From positions 1-64,000 of the forward strand of contig NZ_ABCP01000002.1 in assembly GCF_000170835.1 (NCBI RefSeq): a stretch of DNA of 64,000 nt. Reading direction: 5' to 3'. The position numbers were made by a program, and so were the translations under genes. Below the pieces are notes generated by a model, which saw only the letters and a program-made list of their open reading frames with translations, had not been told where the DNA came from and searched no databases. Source of the DNA: Marinobacter algicola DG893 (GTDB lineage Bacteria; Pseudomonadota; Gammaproteobacteria; Pseudomonadales; Oleiphilaceae). Each line of letters starts with the position of its first letter. Position 1 is the stretch's first letter. Shown here piece after piece: positions 12,047 to 20,227 of the stretch.

Positions 12047-12781
12047 CTAGTCCGCGGTCAACGCTTTCCGAATCGCGCGAATACCGCTCAGTGCTGCCTC
12101 ATTGTCGCCGTGGACGCACAGGCTGTCGGCTGGCAGTGTCAGCCAGTTACCGGATGAACTGTAAACTCCGCCTTTCTTAGCGAAGGACACCGCCTGATCA
12201 ACGATCTTGTCTGCAGACTGATGTACGGCCCCTGGAAGGCGGCGGGATACCAACTGGCCCTCGTCGTCATAGGCGCGGTCGGCAAAGGCTTCCAGCAGGA
12301 TGGGAAGGCCGACATAGTCTGCGAGTTTCCGGTGTTGTTTGTGTTTGACCGTCACCGGGAGCATCAGCGGGAGATCCTGCCGGTAGCTTCTAACCGCGGC
12401 CATAACGGCTTCCAGAGTACTCATGTCCCGCATCATGTCGTTGTTCAGCGCACCATGGGGCTTTACATACGACAGCGTCAGGCCCTGGGCCCGGCATAGT
12501 CCTTCCAGTGCGCCAAGCTGATAGAGGATCAGGGCTTGAATTTCCTCAGGGCTGTGGCTGATGGAGCGGCGGCCAAACCCGGCGAGGTCGTGATAGGAGG
12601 GGTGGGCGCCGATTTCCACCCCGTGCTTCGCTGCCAGAGCCACGGTTTTCTGCATAACTGACGGGTCCCCGGCGTGAAAGCCGCAGGCGACGTTGGCCAT
12701 ATCGATAAGGGGCATCACCTGATCATCCTGGCCCATACGCCAGGCACCGTAGCTTTCCCCCAAATCACAGTTCAGTTTCAT
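12047..12781 (-). CDS. pxpA: 5-oxoprolinase subunit A (LamB/YcsF family)
   Basis: A 244-residue LamB/YcsF protein. In the PxpABC complex it takes part in ATP-dependent opening of 5-oxoproline to glutamate. The diagnostic start 'MKLNCDLGESYGAW' is followed by 'ANVACGFHAGDPSVM', 'GAHPSYHDLAGFGRR' and 'VKPHGALNN', the metal- and substrate-site motifs. The ATG at 12781 is one base after the hemH stop. PxpB and PxpC are not in the window, so either they are encoded elsewhere or the protein works alone. Confidence 0.9.
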   Translation of the reverse strand: MKLNCDLGESYGAWRMGQDDQVMPLIDMANVACGFHAGDPSVMQKTVALAAKHGVEIGAHPSYHDLAGFGRRSISHSPEEIQALILYQLGALEGLCRAQGLTLSYVKPHGALNNDMMRDMSTLEAVMAAVRSYRQDLPLMLPVTVKHKQHRKLADYVGLPILLEAFADRAYDDEGQLVSRRLPGAVHQSADKIVDQAVSFAKKGGVYSSSGNWLTLPADSLCVHGDNEAALSGIRAIRKALTAD

Positions 12782-12782
12782 C

Positions 12783-13892
12783 TCACAGCTCCCGGCCCGG
12801 GTACTGGGCCTGTTTCTGTTCCTCCGCGAGCCTGACCCTTTCTGCCAGTTCTTCGGGCTCGTTGCGCGGCACCTGCCAGCCATGCAGATTTTCCTCAATC
12901 AGCTGAGTCAGAGCGTCGATATGTCCCGGCGTGGCATTGAGCGCTGAAATGTAGCAGAAGCTCTCGCCGCCGGCCGCCAGAAAGTACTCACGGTTTTCCT
13001 CGTCAATCTCTTCGATGGTTTCGAGGCAATCCGCCGAAAAACCGGGGCAGAACACATCTATGGATGTTACGCCTTTTTGGGGCAGCGCTTTAAGGGTTTC
13101 GTCGGTATAGGGCTGCAGCCACTCTTCCCGGCCAAAACGTGACTGAAAGGTGGTCAGGTATTCATCCTTCCCGAGGCCAAGCCGCTCGGCCAGCAGGCGG
13201 GAAGTCTTGTGGCACTCACAGTGGTACGGGTCGCCTCGCTGAAGGTACTTCAGGGGAACCCCGTGGTAGGAGAGGATCAGTTTCTGGTTGCGCCCATGCT
13301 TGTCCCAGTGCGCCTGGATATGGTTTGCCATGGCCTCAATGTAAGGTGGATAGTCCGGGTAGTGGGACACGAATCGCAGATCGGGAAGCCAGCGCCGACG
13401 GGTAAAATTATGGGCAATAGCGTCGAACGTCGAGGCGGAGGTTGAGGCGGAATACTGCGGGTACAGGGGCAGTACCAACAACCGCCGGACCCCCTGCGCC
13501 TGCATTTCATCAAGCACCTTGGAAATTCCCGGGTTGCCATATCTCATGGCAAATCCCACCAGAAGGTTGTTGCCGTGTTTTGCTTGCAGTTGCTTGCGAA
13601 TCGCTTCGGCTTGTCTGGCGGTATGAATCAGCAACGGCGACCCTTCCGGTTGCCACACGCCGGCATAGGCCTTGGCTGACCGGCTGGGACGCAGCCGCAG
13701 GATCACGCCGTGGAGTATCAGCCACCAGATCGGGCGCGGCACTTCAACCACCCTGGGATCCCAGAGGAATTCCCCCAGATAGCGACGCAGGGCAGAGGTG
13801 GTTGGGGCATCTGGTGTTCCCAGATTGGTGATCAGTACACCGGTTTTTTCGGGATGGTCATGGCGAAAATCGGCGGTACCCTTGTACGGCAT
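12783..13892 (-). CDS. hemH: Ferrochelatase
   Basis: A 369-residue ferrochelatase inserting Fe2+ into protoporphyrin IX. The N-terminus 'GVLITNLGTPDAPTTSALRRYL' and the catalytic histidine in 'ILSYHGVPLKYLQRGDPYHCEC' are typical, as is 'CPGFSADCLETIEEIDEENREYF' near the C-terminus. The C-terminal extension is charged and ends 'AQYPGREL'. It lies 44 bases downstream of the DUF442-type gene and abuts pxpA, so the three probably form one operon. Confidence 0.96.
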   Translation of the reverse strand: MPYKGTADFRHDHPEKTGVLITNLGTPDAPTTSALRRYLGEFLWDPRVVEVPRPIWWLILHGVILRLRPSRSAKAYAGVWQPEGSPLLIHTARQAEAIRKQLQAKHGNNLLVGFAMRYGNPGISKVLDEMQAQGVRRLLVLPLYPQYSASTSASTFDAIAHNFTRRRWLPDLRFVSHYPDYPPYIEAMANHIQAHWDKHGRNQKLILSYHGVPLKYLQRGDPYHCECHKTSRLLAERLGLGKDEYLTTFQSRFGREEWLQPYTDETLKALPQKGVTSIDVFCPGFSADCLETIEEIDEENREYFLAAGGESFCYISALNATPGHIDALTQLIEENLHGWQVPRNEPEELAERVRLAEEQKQAQYPGREL

Positions 13893-13936
13893 GGTTCTGG
13901 ATCCTGGAAATGATGGGTGTCCGGTCAGAGAGTGGC

Positions 13937-14368
13937 TCAGGAACGTTTTCCTGCCTGCTGGGCCATCCGGGGCGCCAGCCCGCCAACATCATAACCTGCT
14001 TTACGGGCCTTGTTGACGATGTCCTGGGCCGGTTCGGTGCGAGCCGAGCTCAATGCCCAGAGTACGGTGCAGCGGGTTCCGGAGCGGCAAAAAGCAAGTA
14101 CGGGCTTTTGCGCCTGACGGATCATCGCATCAAAGCGCTCAATGTCATTGTCAAAGATATTCCCCGACTCGACGGGTAGATACACCCACTCCATCCCGTT
14201 TGCGTGGGCTGCAGCCTCAATGTCGGCCATGCCCGGTTGTCCGGGCTCTTCGGCATCGGGGCGATTGGCGACGAGTGTCTTGAAGCCGAGTTTTGCGGCT
14301 TCGCTAACGTCTTCCACTGTAAGTTGGGGCGAGACTGAAATCGTCTCGTCGATGCGTCTGATGTCCAT
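13937..14368 (-). CDS. TIGR01244-type sulfurtransferase/phosphatase-like protein (DUF442)
   Basis: A 143-residue single-domain protein starting 'MDIRRIDETISVSPQLTVEDV', the pattern of the TIGR01244/DUF442 'beta-lactamase hydrolase-like' family. The active loop 'CRSGTR' is C-x4-R, closer to rhodanese geometry than to the C-x5-R of tyrosine phosphatases, so a sulfur-transfer or sulfide-related role is more likely than dephosphorylation. It is first in the probable operon with hemH and pxpA. Confidence 0.82.
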   Translation of the reverse strand: MDIRRIDETISVSPQLTVEDVSEAAKLGFKTLVANRPDAEEPGQPGMADIEAAAHANGMEWVYLPVESGNIFDNDIERFDAMIRQAQKPVLAFCRSGTRCTVLWALSSARTEPAQDIVNKARKAGYDVGGLAPRMAQQAGKRS

Positions 14369-14785
14369 AAGCGATCCTTTTACCGGTCACGTAAATGCCT
14401 CAGCATAATGCCACAGGACATAGCCGCTGTCAGAGACCGGGCCATGGGAAGTTTTAATTCAGGATATAAAAAAAGCCCGGCACTGGTGGCCGGGCAGAGG
14501 CGTGCGAGTAGTATCCATGAAAGACTTCCAGACAAACCGGCATCAGCAGGGACACCGGTACAGTGAAGTATTGACCATATTTTGAACACTTCAAGCCAGC
14601 GAGCGATTCGTTTGATCACATTTTTTCATATTGAAAGTGTGCTTATACTAAACCCGCTCACTGTGGGCCTTTCAGGCGATCGAGATTACGTTATGAGGCA
14701 GAGATATTCGCTTGCTGACTGAAATTCAGTGCCCGCTGTAATACAATAATGGGCCATTGAGAGTCCAACGCCTCCGAGGTTTTGC
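14369..14785. other. 417-base gap between divergent units; possible small RNA
   Basis: No convincing protein gene is present. The region must hold the promoters of the DUF442-type gene (minus) and the phasin (plus; GAGG ribosome site at 14776-14779). It also contains a minus-strand terminator at 14468-14495 with no gene upstream of it, and an imperfect inverted repeat around 14560-14595 (GAAGTATT / AACACTTC). Together these suggest a minus-strand small transcript of roughly 100-200 bases. Confidence 0.4.
14468..14495 (-). terminator. Orphan rho-independent terminator (minus strand)
   Basis: A perfect seven-base-pair stem GCCCGGC / GCCGGGC with a seven-base loop is followed on the minus strand by seven T residues. 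No annotated minus-strand gene lies between it and the plus-strand phasin, so it probably ends an unannotated small transcript. Confidence 0.8.
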
Positions 14786-15205
14786 ATGTCTGACGAAAAC
14801 GAAAACACGCCGGAAAACGACGAGCAGCTGGCGGGTAAAATAAAAGGGTCTGCACGGCAGATCTGGCTGGCCGGGCTCGGTGCCTACACCAAGGCCGAGG
14901 AGGACGCTGGTCGCTTCTTTGAGCGTCTGGTTCAGGAAGGCGAGCAGTTGGAGAGCAAGACCAGGGGTGTTGTCGAAAAGCACGTACGTTCCGTGGAAGA
15001 CCGTGTGGACGATGTACGGGAAAAGGCGACTGGCACCTGGGACCGCCTTGAGAACATGTTTGATGAGCGCGTGTCCGGCGCGTTGCGTCGATTAGGTATT
15101 CATCGTCGGGACGAAATCGAAGCCATGGAACGCCGGATTCAGGCCCTGGAAGCGGAACTGCAACGCCTCAGGGAGCAGACCGAAGACCGCTCCGAAGAAG
15201 AATAA
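14786..15205 (+). CDS. Phasin-family (PhaI/PhaF-like) granule protein
   Basis: A 139-residue highly charged, helical protein. 'GSARQIWLAGLGAYTKAEEDAGRFFERLVQEGE' is the hallmark of the PhaI/PhaF-type poly(hydroxyalkanoate) granule-associated family, followed by a long heptad-like C-terminal helix ('EIEAMERRIQALEAELQRLREQ') that should oligomerise. Phasins coat PHA granules at their surface. No PhaF-type Ala/Lys-rich DNA-binding tail is present, so it is PhaI-like. It is convergent with the PhaD-like regulator, the usual functional pairing. No PHA synthase is in the window. Confidence 0.85.
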   Translation: MSDENENTPENDEQLAGKIKGSARQIWLAGLGAYTKAEEDAGRFFERLVQEGEQLESKTRGVVEKHVRSVEDRVDDVREKATGTWDRLENMFDERVSGALRRLGIHRRDEIEAMERRIQALEAELQRLREQTEDRSEEE

Positions 15206-15227
15206 TGCTCGCTACCGGCCGTTGATG

Positions 15228-15857
15228 TCAGAGGTAGTCCCGGCTCATCAGGTAAATCTGTTCCTTTTCATCCGGGCCCAGGTAGGGCAATAGCAAGTGC
15301 ATCATCTGGTAAACGCCGCGACCCGGATCCATGGAGTCGCGGTCATCCAGATGCGACAGGCTGTCGAAGCTGCTCCAGTAGCAGGCGGTGAGTGTCAGCT
15401 GGTCGCAGAGTGCATCCAGTTCCCCATCGGTAATCTCCATGACGCCCTGGCGTCGAAAGCTCTCGCAGATGACCCTGAAGCCATTGGTTTTCTTTTTCAG
15501 AATGCGCCGGAAACGCGTTTGAAGCTGGTCGTATCGGGACAGGACGTTCACCAGGTCCTGATACAGGAATCGGTAGCGGGCGACGGTCTCGAACAGCAAA
15601 TGCAGGAAAAAACTCTGCTGGTCCAGGCTGATGTCTGCGTCCTCCGGTACCGCCAGCAGGTCGTGCATTTCGTGCTCATAGCTGGCAAACAGTTCCCCGA
15701 CGATATCGCCCTTGCTTTTGAAGTGGTAATAGAGGTTGCCGGGGCTGATCTCCAGTTCGTCCGAAATCAGCAGGGTGGTTACATTGGGCTCGCCGATGCT
15801 GTTGAACAGCATCAGGCTGGCCTCAAGTATACGGTCGCGGGTTTTCATTTTTTTCAT
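15228..15857 (-). CDS. TetR-family regulator, PhaD-like
   Basis: About 209 residues. The N-terminal helix-turn-helix 'MKTRDRILEASLMLFNSIGEPNVTTLLISDELEISPGNLYYHFKSKGDIV' closely follows the PhaD pattern of Pseudomonas, where the protein activates PHA and phasin genes in response to a fatty-acid-derived ligand. The C-terminal domain is all-helical with aromatic residues that could line a ligand pocket. Two ATGs are possible (15857 and 15848); the second gives the PhaD-like N-terminus. It lies 22 bases after the xthA stop and convergent to the phasin. Confidence 0.82.
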   Translation of the reverse strand: MKKMKTRDRILEASLMLFNSIGEPNVTTLLISDELEISPGNLYYHFKSKGDIVGELFASYEHEMHDLLAVPEDADISLDQQSFFLHLLFETVARYRFLYQDLVNVLSRYDQLQTRFRRILKKKTNGFRVICESFRRQGVMEITDGELDALCDQLTLTACYWSSFDSLSHLDDRDSMDPGRGVYQMMHLLLPYLGPDEKEQIYLMSRDYL

Positions 15858-15879
15858 GTCGCGGCCCGGCGAGATGGGT

Positions 15880-16692
15880 TCAAAGCGCGAAACGGGCCCA
15901 CACCGGACAATGGTCCGAAGGCCGTTCCATGGCGCGAATATCGTAGCTGACGCCGGCTTCTTCCGCCTTGGGCAGAAGCGGGTCACTGGCCATGATCAGG
16001 TCGATCCTCAGTCCGCGGCGCGGGTCCCTGTCAAAGCCCTTGCTGCGGTAATCAAACCAGCTGAAGGTGTCCGACTCCTCGGGGTGAAGGTGTCGAAACA
16101 CGTCGGTGAAACCACGGCTTTCGACCTGTCCCAACCATTCACGCTCTTCCGGCAAAAAGCTGCACTTACCGGTTCTCAGCCAGCGCTTGGCGTTGTCGGC
16201 TCCGATGCCGATGTCCTGGTCGGTGGGGGAGATATTCATATCGCCCATCACCACAATCTCACCGTTGGCGGCTTTCAACTCATCCAGATAGCGCATCAGG
16301 TCCGCGTAGAATTTTTCCTTGGCGGGAAACTTCACCGGGTGGTCCCGGCTTTCGCCCTGGGGGAAATAACCGTTGATCACCGTGAGCTTGCGGCCGTTGA
16401 CCGTAAAATGACCGGTAATCAGGCGGCGCTGGGAGCCCTCTCCGTCCCACGGGTAGCCTTTCTGAACGCTGTCCGGCGCCTGGCGGGAAAGAAGTGCAAC
16501 CCCGTAATGAGTCTTCTGGCCATGGAAGTGAACGTGGTAGCCGAGTTCGCGAATGGCGTCTTCCGGGAACTCCTCGTCGGTCACCTTGGTTTCCTGCAGG
16601 CCGATAAAGTCCGGGTTCAGGCTATCAATCACGGCCTCAAGCTGGTGCAGCCGTGTGCGGATACTGTTGACGTTGAATGAGACAAACATCAT
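15880..16692 (-). CDS. xthA: Exodeoxyribonuclease III
   Basis: A 270-residue AP endonuclease/3'-exonuclease of base-excision repair. Motifs occur in order: '[13 protein letters not shown]', '[15 protein letters not shown]', 'YGVALLSR', '[15 protein letters not shown]' and C-terminal '[12 protein letters not shown]' with the catalytic Asp-His. Length matches the family. The PhaD-like gene follows closely on the same strand, so read-through is possible. Confidence 0.95.
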   Translation of the reverse strand: MMFVSFNVNSIRTRLHQLEAVIDSLNPDFIGLQETKVTDEEFPEDAIRELGYHVHFHGQKTHYGVALLSRQAPDSVQKGYPWDGEGSQRRLITGHFTVNGRKLTVINGYFPQGESRDHPVKFPAKEKFYADLMRYLDELKAANGEIVVMGDMNISPTDQDIGIGADNAKRWLRTGKCSFLPEEREWLGQVESRGFTDVFRHLHPEESDTFSWFDYRSKGFDRDPRRGLRIDLIMASDPLLPKAEEAGVSYDIRAMERPSDHCPVWARFAL

Positions 16693-16799
16693 CGGCGGAA
16701 ACCTTCTGTTTTGCAGTTTTGGCGGTTGTCAGGGTGTGTCAGGAAACCGCAAGTCTACCACAACAGGTCGGTGTGTCCGCCTTGGCTGCAAGGACGGAT

Positions 16800-17531
16800 T
16801 CAGCGGGTCAGTTCACAATCCGGAGCGGTTTCCACGGCATAGCGGATATGGGCGGTGTAGTTCGAGTCCTTGTCCTTGCGGATATTGGTCAACCCGAGGT
16901 AGTTCGTCAGCGCCCCGTTTTCGTTGTAGCCCAGGAGGATTGGGTCGACCAGAAAACTCAGGAGGGTGCTGGAGGGCTCAATCAGCACCGTGTGTGCGGC
17001 GTCGATACGATCGTCCTCCGTTGGTTCCAGTACAAAGCCATAGGCTTTGCCCCGGGTAGGCGCCAGAAAGTCGAATTCAATACGGTCGCCGGAGGTGACC
17101 TCGGGCCAGTGGTTGCGCACCAGATTGTCAAAGCCCGCATCCGCCACCAGTTCTTGGGTAACCTCCACCGTCGAGTTTTCCGTGTCGCCTTCCGGAGTCT
17201 GCCACTCGATTTCCAGCTTCGCGTCATCCCGATTGCGGATTTCCATGACTTCATTGAAACCCGGCTGTCGGAACGTCATCGTTGGACGCAACGGCGATTG
17301 TTCGTAAGACAGTGTCTTTTCGCCAAATGTCTCACCGTTACTGCGAACGTACGTCACGTTGTGGGAGGCGGGTCGGAAAAGACCCTCGGTGCATTTGCCC
17401 GTTACCACGTGCCGCTCTTCATAGAGCACGTTGTTGCCGTTCAACGGCGTCGCCTGGCCGGTGAAACGCATCTCGGCGGCCCCGGCCGACAGGGGCAGGG
17501 TACAGGCGAGCAAAAAGGTGCCGGTCTTCAT
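16800..17531 (-). CDS. Predicted periplasmic protein of the lipid operon
   Basis: About 243 residues beginning with a signal peptide ('MKTGTFLLACTLPLSAGAAEM', cleavage expected after AGA or AAE). The mature part is rich in beta-strand-like segments and acidic residues and has no motif I recognise. It is the last gene of the eight-gene lipid operon: its ATG at 17531 overlaps the DUF2878 stop by four bases. A role in handling the lipid product at the membrane or in the periplasm is inferred from context only. Confidence 0.75.
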   Translation of the reverse strand: MKTGTFLLACTLPLSAGAAEMRFTGQATPLNGNNVLYEERHVVTGKCTEGLFRPASHNVTYVRSNGETFGEKTLSYEQSPLRPTMTFRQPGFNEVMEIRNRDDAKLEIEWQTPEGDTENSTVEVTQELVADAGFDNLVRNHWPEVTSGDRIEFDFLAPTRGKAYGFVLEPTEDDRIDAAHTVLIEPSSTLLSFLVDPILLGYNENGALTNYLGLTNIRKDKDSNYTAHIRYAVETAPDCELTR

Positions 17532-18049
17532 CGTATCAGCTCCGGATAAAGGGCCTTGCGAAGGTAGAGAAGGCCCGGGAACACAATCAGCCAGCCTAGT
17601 GCCAGCGCAGCCAGGGAGAGCGTGAGATTCGGAAGTTGCACGGCGCCCAGCGCGCTGGCGGACCAGTAGGCAAAAGGCCCGGCGATGGGGGCACACACAA
17701 AGGGCAGCCAGGGTTTGCTGACAATCCATGACAGGGAATGGCTAAGGGTGGTCATGAATATGGCCCAGATGCCGACCAGCCAGACTGGTGTGATCTGGAC
17801 GTTACCGGTGCCATCGTCAAGGATACCGGTCTGGAACCAGATGCCATCCAGCACGCCACCCAGAACCGTGCCTGCGCCGATAAACTGCAGTTCGGTGAAA
17901 CGGTGCTGGCTGACAAACAGCATATGGAAAACCAACAGCAAGACCACGAAACCGGCAGCCGGCAGGCCCGGATAGAGCACGCATACGAACCAGCCAGCCT
18001 GGAACAGGGCAAAGTTCAGGACATTGCGCAGGGTGTCGTTGCGGATCAT
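17528..18049 (-). CDS. DUF2878 family membrane protein
   Basis: A 173-residue, five-to-six-span membrane protein ('LNFALFQAGWFVCVLYPG', 'HRFTELQFIGAGTVLGGVLDGIWFQTGIL'). DUF2878 genes recurrently sit behind DUF1365-cfa gene pairs in gammaproteobacteria, as here. The biochemical role is unknown. Four-base overlaps on both sides (with cfa and the periplasmic protein gene) indicate translational coupling. Confidence 0.85.
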   Translation of the reverse strand: MIRNDTLRNVLNFALFQAGWFVCVLYPGLPAAGFVVLLLVFHMLFVSQHRFTELQFIGAGTVLGGVLDGIWFQTGILDDGTGNVQITPVWLVGIWAIFMTTLSHSLSWIVSKPWLPFVCAPIAGPFAYWSASALGAVQLPNLTLSLAALALGWLIVFPGLLYLRKALYPELIR

Positions 18050-19314
18050 ACGCTCAGGATGTTCTCACGTTTGTTGCCAGGCTTGGCGAACAGGATCTGG
18101 GAAACCCCAATGGCGCGTTCACTGAATCCCGCTTCGCAATAAGCGAAATAAAAATGCCAGAGACGGCGGAAGGCCTTGTCATAGCCCAGGTTGTCCAGCG
18201 TATCCCGGTTTGCCATGAAGCGATCGCACCAGTCCCGTAGGGTTCGGGCATAGTGGAAGCCGATATCTTCAGAGTGGGTCATTACCAGATCAGAGCCGAT
18301 GCGAACAGAGTCCAGAATCGCGCCCAAAGACGGAATGAAGCTACCCGGGAAGATAAACCGCTGGATGAAATCGACGTTCTTCAGGGCGCGTTTATAGCGC
18401 TGCTCGGGCATATTGATGGCCTGCACCAGAGCCAGGCCGTTCGGCTTCAGCAGTTGACTGATCTGTGAGAAGTAGCTGTCCAGGAATTGCGGGCCAACGG
18501 CTTCAATCATTTCGATAGAGACCAGCTTGTCGAATTGCCCTTCCAGATCACGATAATCGTCAAACAGCAGGGTAATGCGATCCTCAAGGTGTTCCTCACG
18601 GACCTTTTCTCTTGCCAGTTCCAGTTGCTCGGCGGAAATGGTGGTGGTCGTCACATGACAGCCATAGTGCTTGGCCGCATGCACCGCGAATCCGCCCCAG
18701 CCGGTCCCGATTTCCACCACCCGGTCGCCTGGTTGCAGGTCCAGTTTGCGGCAGATGGTATCAAGTTTATGAACCGCCGCCTGCTCCAGTGTGGCCTCGG
18801 GGCTTGGGTAGATAGCGGAGGAGTACATCATCGTAGGGTCAAGGAAGGTTTCGAAAAGGTCGTTACCCAGGTCGTAGTGGGCGCTGATGTTCTTGCGGGA
18901 ACCTTCCTTGGTATTGCGATTCAGCCAGTGCAGGCCCTTCAAAGCCGGTTTGGTGACCCAGCTGAATCGGTCCTCGAATGCGTTCATGCGGTCAACGTTT
19001 CGGGTAAAGAACCGCAACAGGGCCACCAGGTCTGGCGTTGACCAGTCACCAGCAACATAGGCTTCGGCCGCTCCTACGCTGCCTCCGGTTAACAGATCCT
19101 TCCAGGTGCTGTGATCATGGATGACCAGCTCCGCCGGCACGAAACGGCTGTCGCTGTCCCCGAAGGTCAGGGTTGCCGACCCGGCTTCACGGATCGTCAG
19201 TGTGCCCGCTTCAAGAAGCGAAAGCTGCTGGCAGACAAGGGCTTTCGCCCACCGGCTGGTGAACGGCGCCTGGCCAGCGCCAGTGGATTCAAGCGAGGTG
19301 TTCAGGTTCTCCAT
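18046..19314 (-). CDS. cfa: Cyclopropane-fatty-acyl-phospholipid synthase-family methyltransferase
   Basis: A 422-residue SAM-dependent enzyme of the Cfa family. An N-terminal ~110-residue lipid-binding domain precedes the catalytic domain with SAM motif I 'VVEIGTGWGGFAVHAAKHYG' and the following 'TTISAEQLELA'. 'SAHYDLGNDLFETFLDPTMMYS' and 'FIQRFIFPGSFIPSL' are family signatures. Members methylate double bonds of membrane phospholipid acyl chains to give cyclopropane or branched methyl/methylene products. Its neighbours (FAD amine-oxidase-like, SDR, desaturase) suggest the product is modified further. It overlaps DUF1365 upstream by 13 bases and DUF2878 downstream by four. Confidence 0.9.
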   Translation of the reverse strand: MENLNTSLESTGAGQAPFTSRWAKALVCQQLSLLEAGTLTIREAGSATLTFGDSDSRFVPAELVIHDHSTWKDLLTGGSVGAAEAYVAGDWSTPDLVALLRFFTRNVDRMNAFEDRFSWVTKPALKGLHWLNRNTKEGSRKNISAHYDLGNDLFETFLDPTMMYSSAIYPSPEATLEQAAVHKLDTICRKLDLQPGDRVVEIGTGWGGFAVHAAKHYGCHVTTTTISAEQLELAREKVREEHLEDRITLLFDDYRDLEGQFDKLVSIEMIEAVGPQFLDSYFSQISQLLKPNGLALVQAINMPEQRYKRALKNVDFIQRFIFPGSFIPSLGAILDSVRIGSDLVMTHSEDIGFHYARTLRDWCDRFMANRDTLDNLGYDKAFRRLWHFYFAYCEAGFSERAIGVSQILFAKPGNKRENILSV

Positions 19315-20225
19315 GAGCTTACCTTTCCGGTTGTCTTGTTCTGGGTTGTGGGTTCGGTGACATCCTGGCCTGAGTCTTCAGCGCCGCGCCGGTGCGCCGG
19401 GTCGTTTTCAGGCAGCTTGTTTGGATGGGTAAAGAACGGCACACCTTTTAACTTGAGCTTCAGGGCATGCCAGTAAATACCGCCCACCACCTTCAGCGCT
19501 TCCAGTGGAAACTGCCTGAGGCTCCTATGTAGTTCTTTACGATCCAGGGGGGTGCGTCGGACCACCAATGTGGCATCAAAATGCTTGCGATCGTCCTGCC
19601 TCACACCCATATGGATTCGAAGCTCAGGGCCGCGAAAACTGAATGCCCACTGGTAATGCTGGTCCATTGGATTAAACGGCGATACGTGAAAGCGTTTGCT
19701 GAACTCGAAACGCTCAGTGCGCCACCCGGCGTTGGTTGGTTCCGCGCCCGTGGTTTCGAGGCAATACACATGGCGATCTTTCCAGGGGGTATTGGTGATC
19801 TGAGCCAGGATAACCCGGGGCACGGCTCCATGATCCGGCCGGTCGCCGGCGTTGTAGCAGAAGTAGAAGCTGACCGGATTGAACACATAGCCAAAATAAC
19901 GGGGGTGAGTAATAAGTTGCACCGGGCCGTCCGGGCGCCACCTCGTCGCCTGTTGGACCTGGTCGCTCACGGCCTGCAGGAGGTTGTCGGTCTCGGGCCG
20001 GAAGTAGTCGCGGCGATACAGAGACAGCCAGTTGAAGCGTTCCAGGGAGAACAGGCGGCTGATATGGGTAATGGACGGCCATTCCCGCAGGTCCAGGGCC
20101 AACATGCCGGTACTGTAGCTGAACTCGTGGCGTACCGGTGTCTTTCGACGATGCCGAATCGTGCCCTCCAACCACTGGCTGTGGAGTTGATTGGAGACGA
20201 TGTTTTCCGGTAAGGCAGCGGTCAT
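19302..20225 (-). CDS. DUF1365 family protein
   Basis: A 307-residue DUF1365 protein. The N-terminus 'HSQWLEGTIRHRRKTPVRHEFSYS' and 'PRYFGYVFNPVSFYFCYNAGDRPDH' are typical. DUF1365 genes are almost always found next to an FAD amine-oxidase-like gene and a cfa-like gene, and the set has been linked to unusual fatty-acid modification; its own activity is not established. It lies two bases after the FAD gene stop and overlaps cfa. Confidence 0.88.
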   Translation of the reverse strand: MTAALPENIVSNQLHSQWLEGTIRHRRKTPVRHEFSYSTGMLALDLREWPSITHISRLFSLERFNWLSLYRRDYFRPETDNLLQAVSDQVQQATRWRPDGPVQLITHPRYFGYVFNPVSFYFCYNAGDRPDHGAVPRVILAQITNTPWKDRHVYCLETTGAEPTNAGWRTERFEFSKRFHVSPFNPMDQHYQWAFSFRGPELRIHMGVRQDDRKHFDATLVVRRTPLDRKELHRSLRQFPLEALKVVGGIYWHALKLKLKGVPFFTHPNKLPENDPAHRRGAEDSGQDVTEPTTQNKTTGKVSSWRT

Positions 20226-20227
20226 GG

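Noticed and set aside
14380-14619. A 79-codon minus-strand frame in the phasin upstream region
   Set aside because: It runs through the strong terminator hairpin at 14468-14495, so it is unlikely to be coding along its length; a small RNA explains the terminator better.
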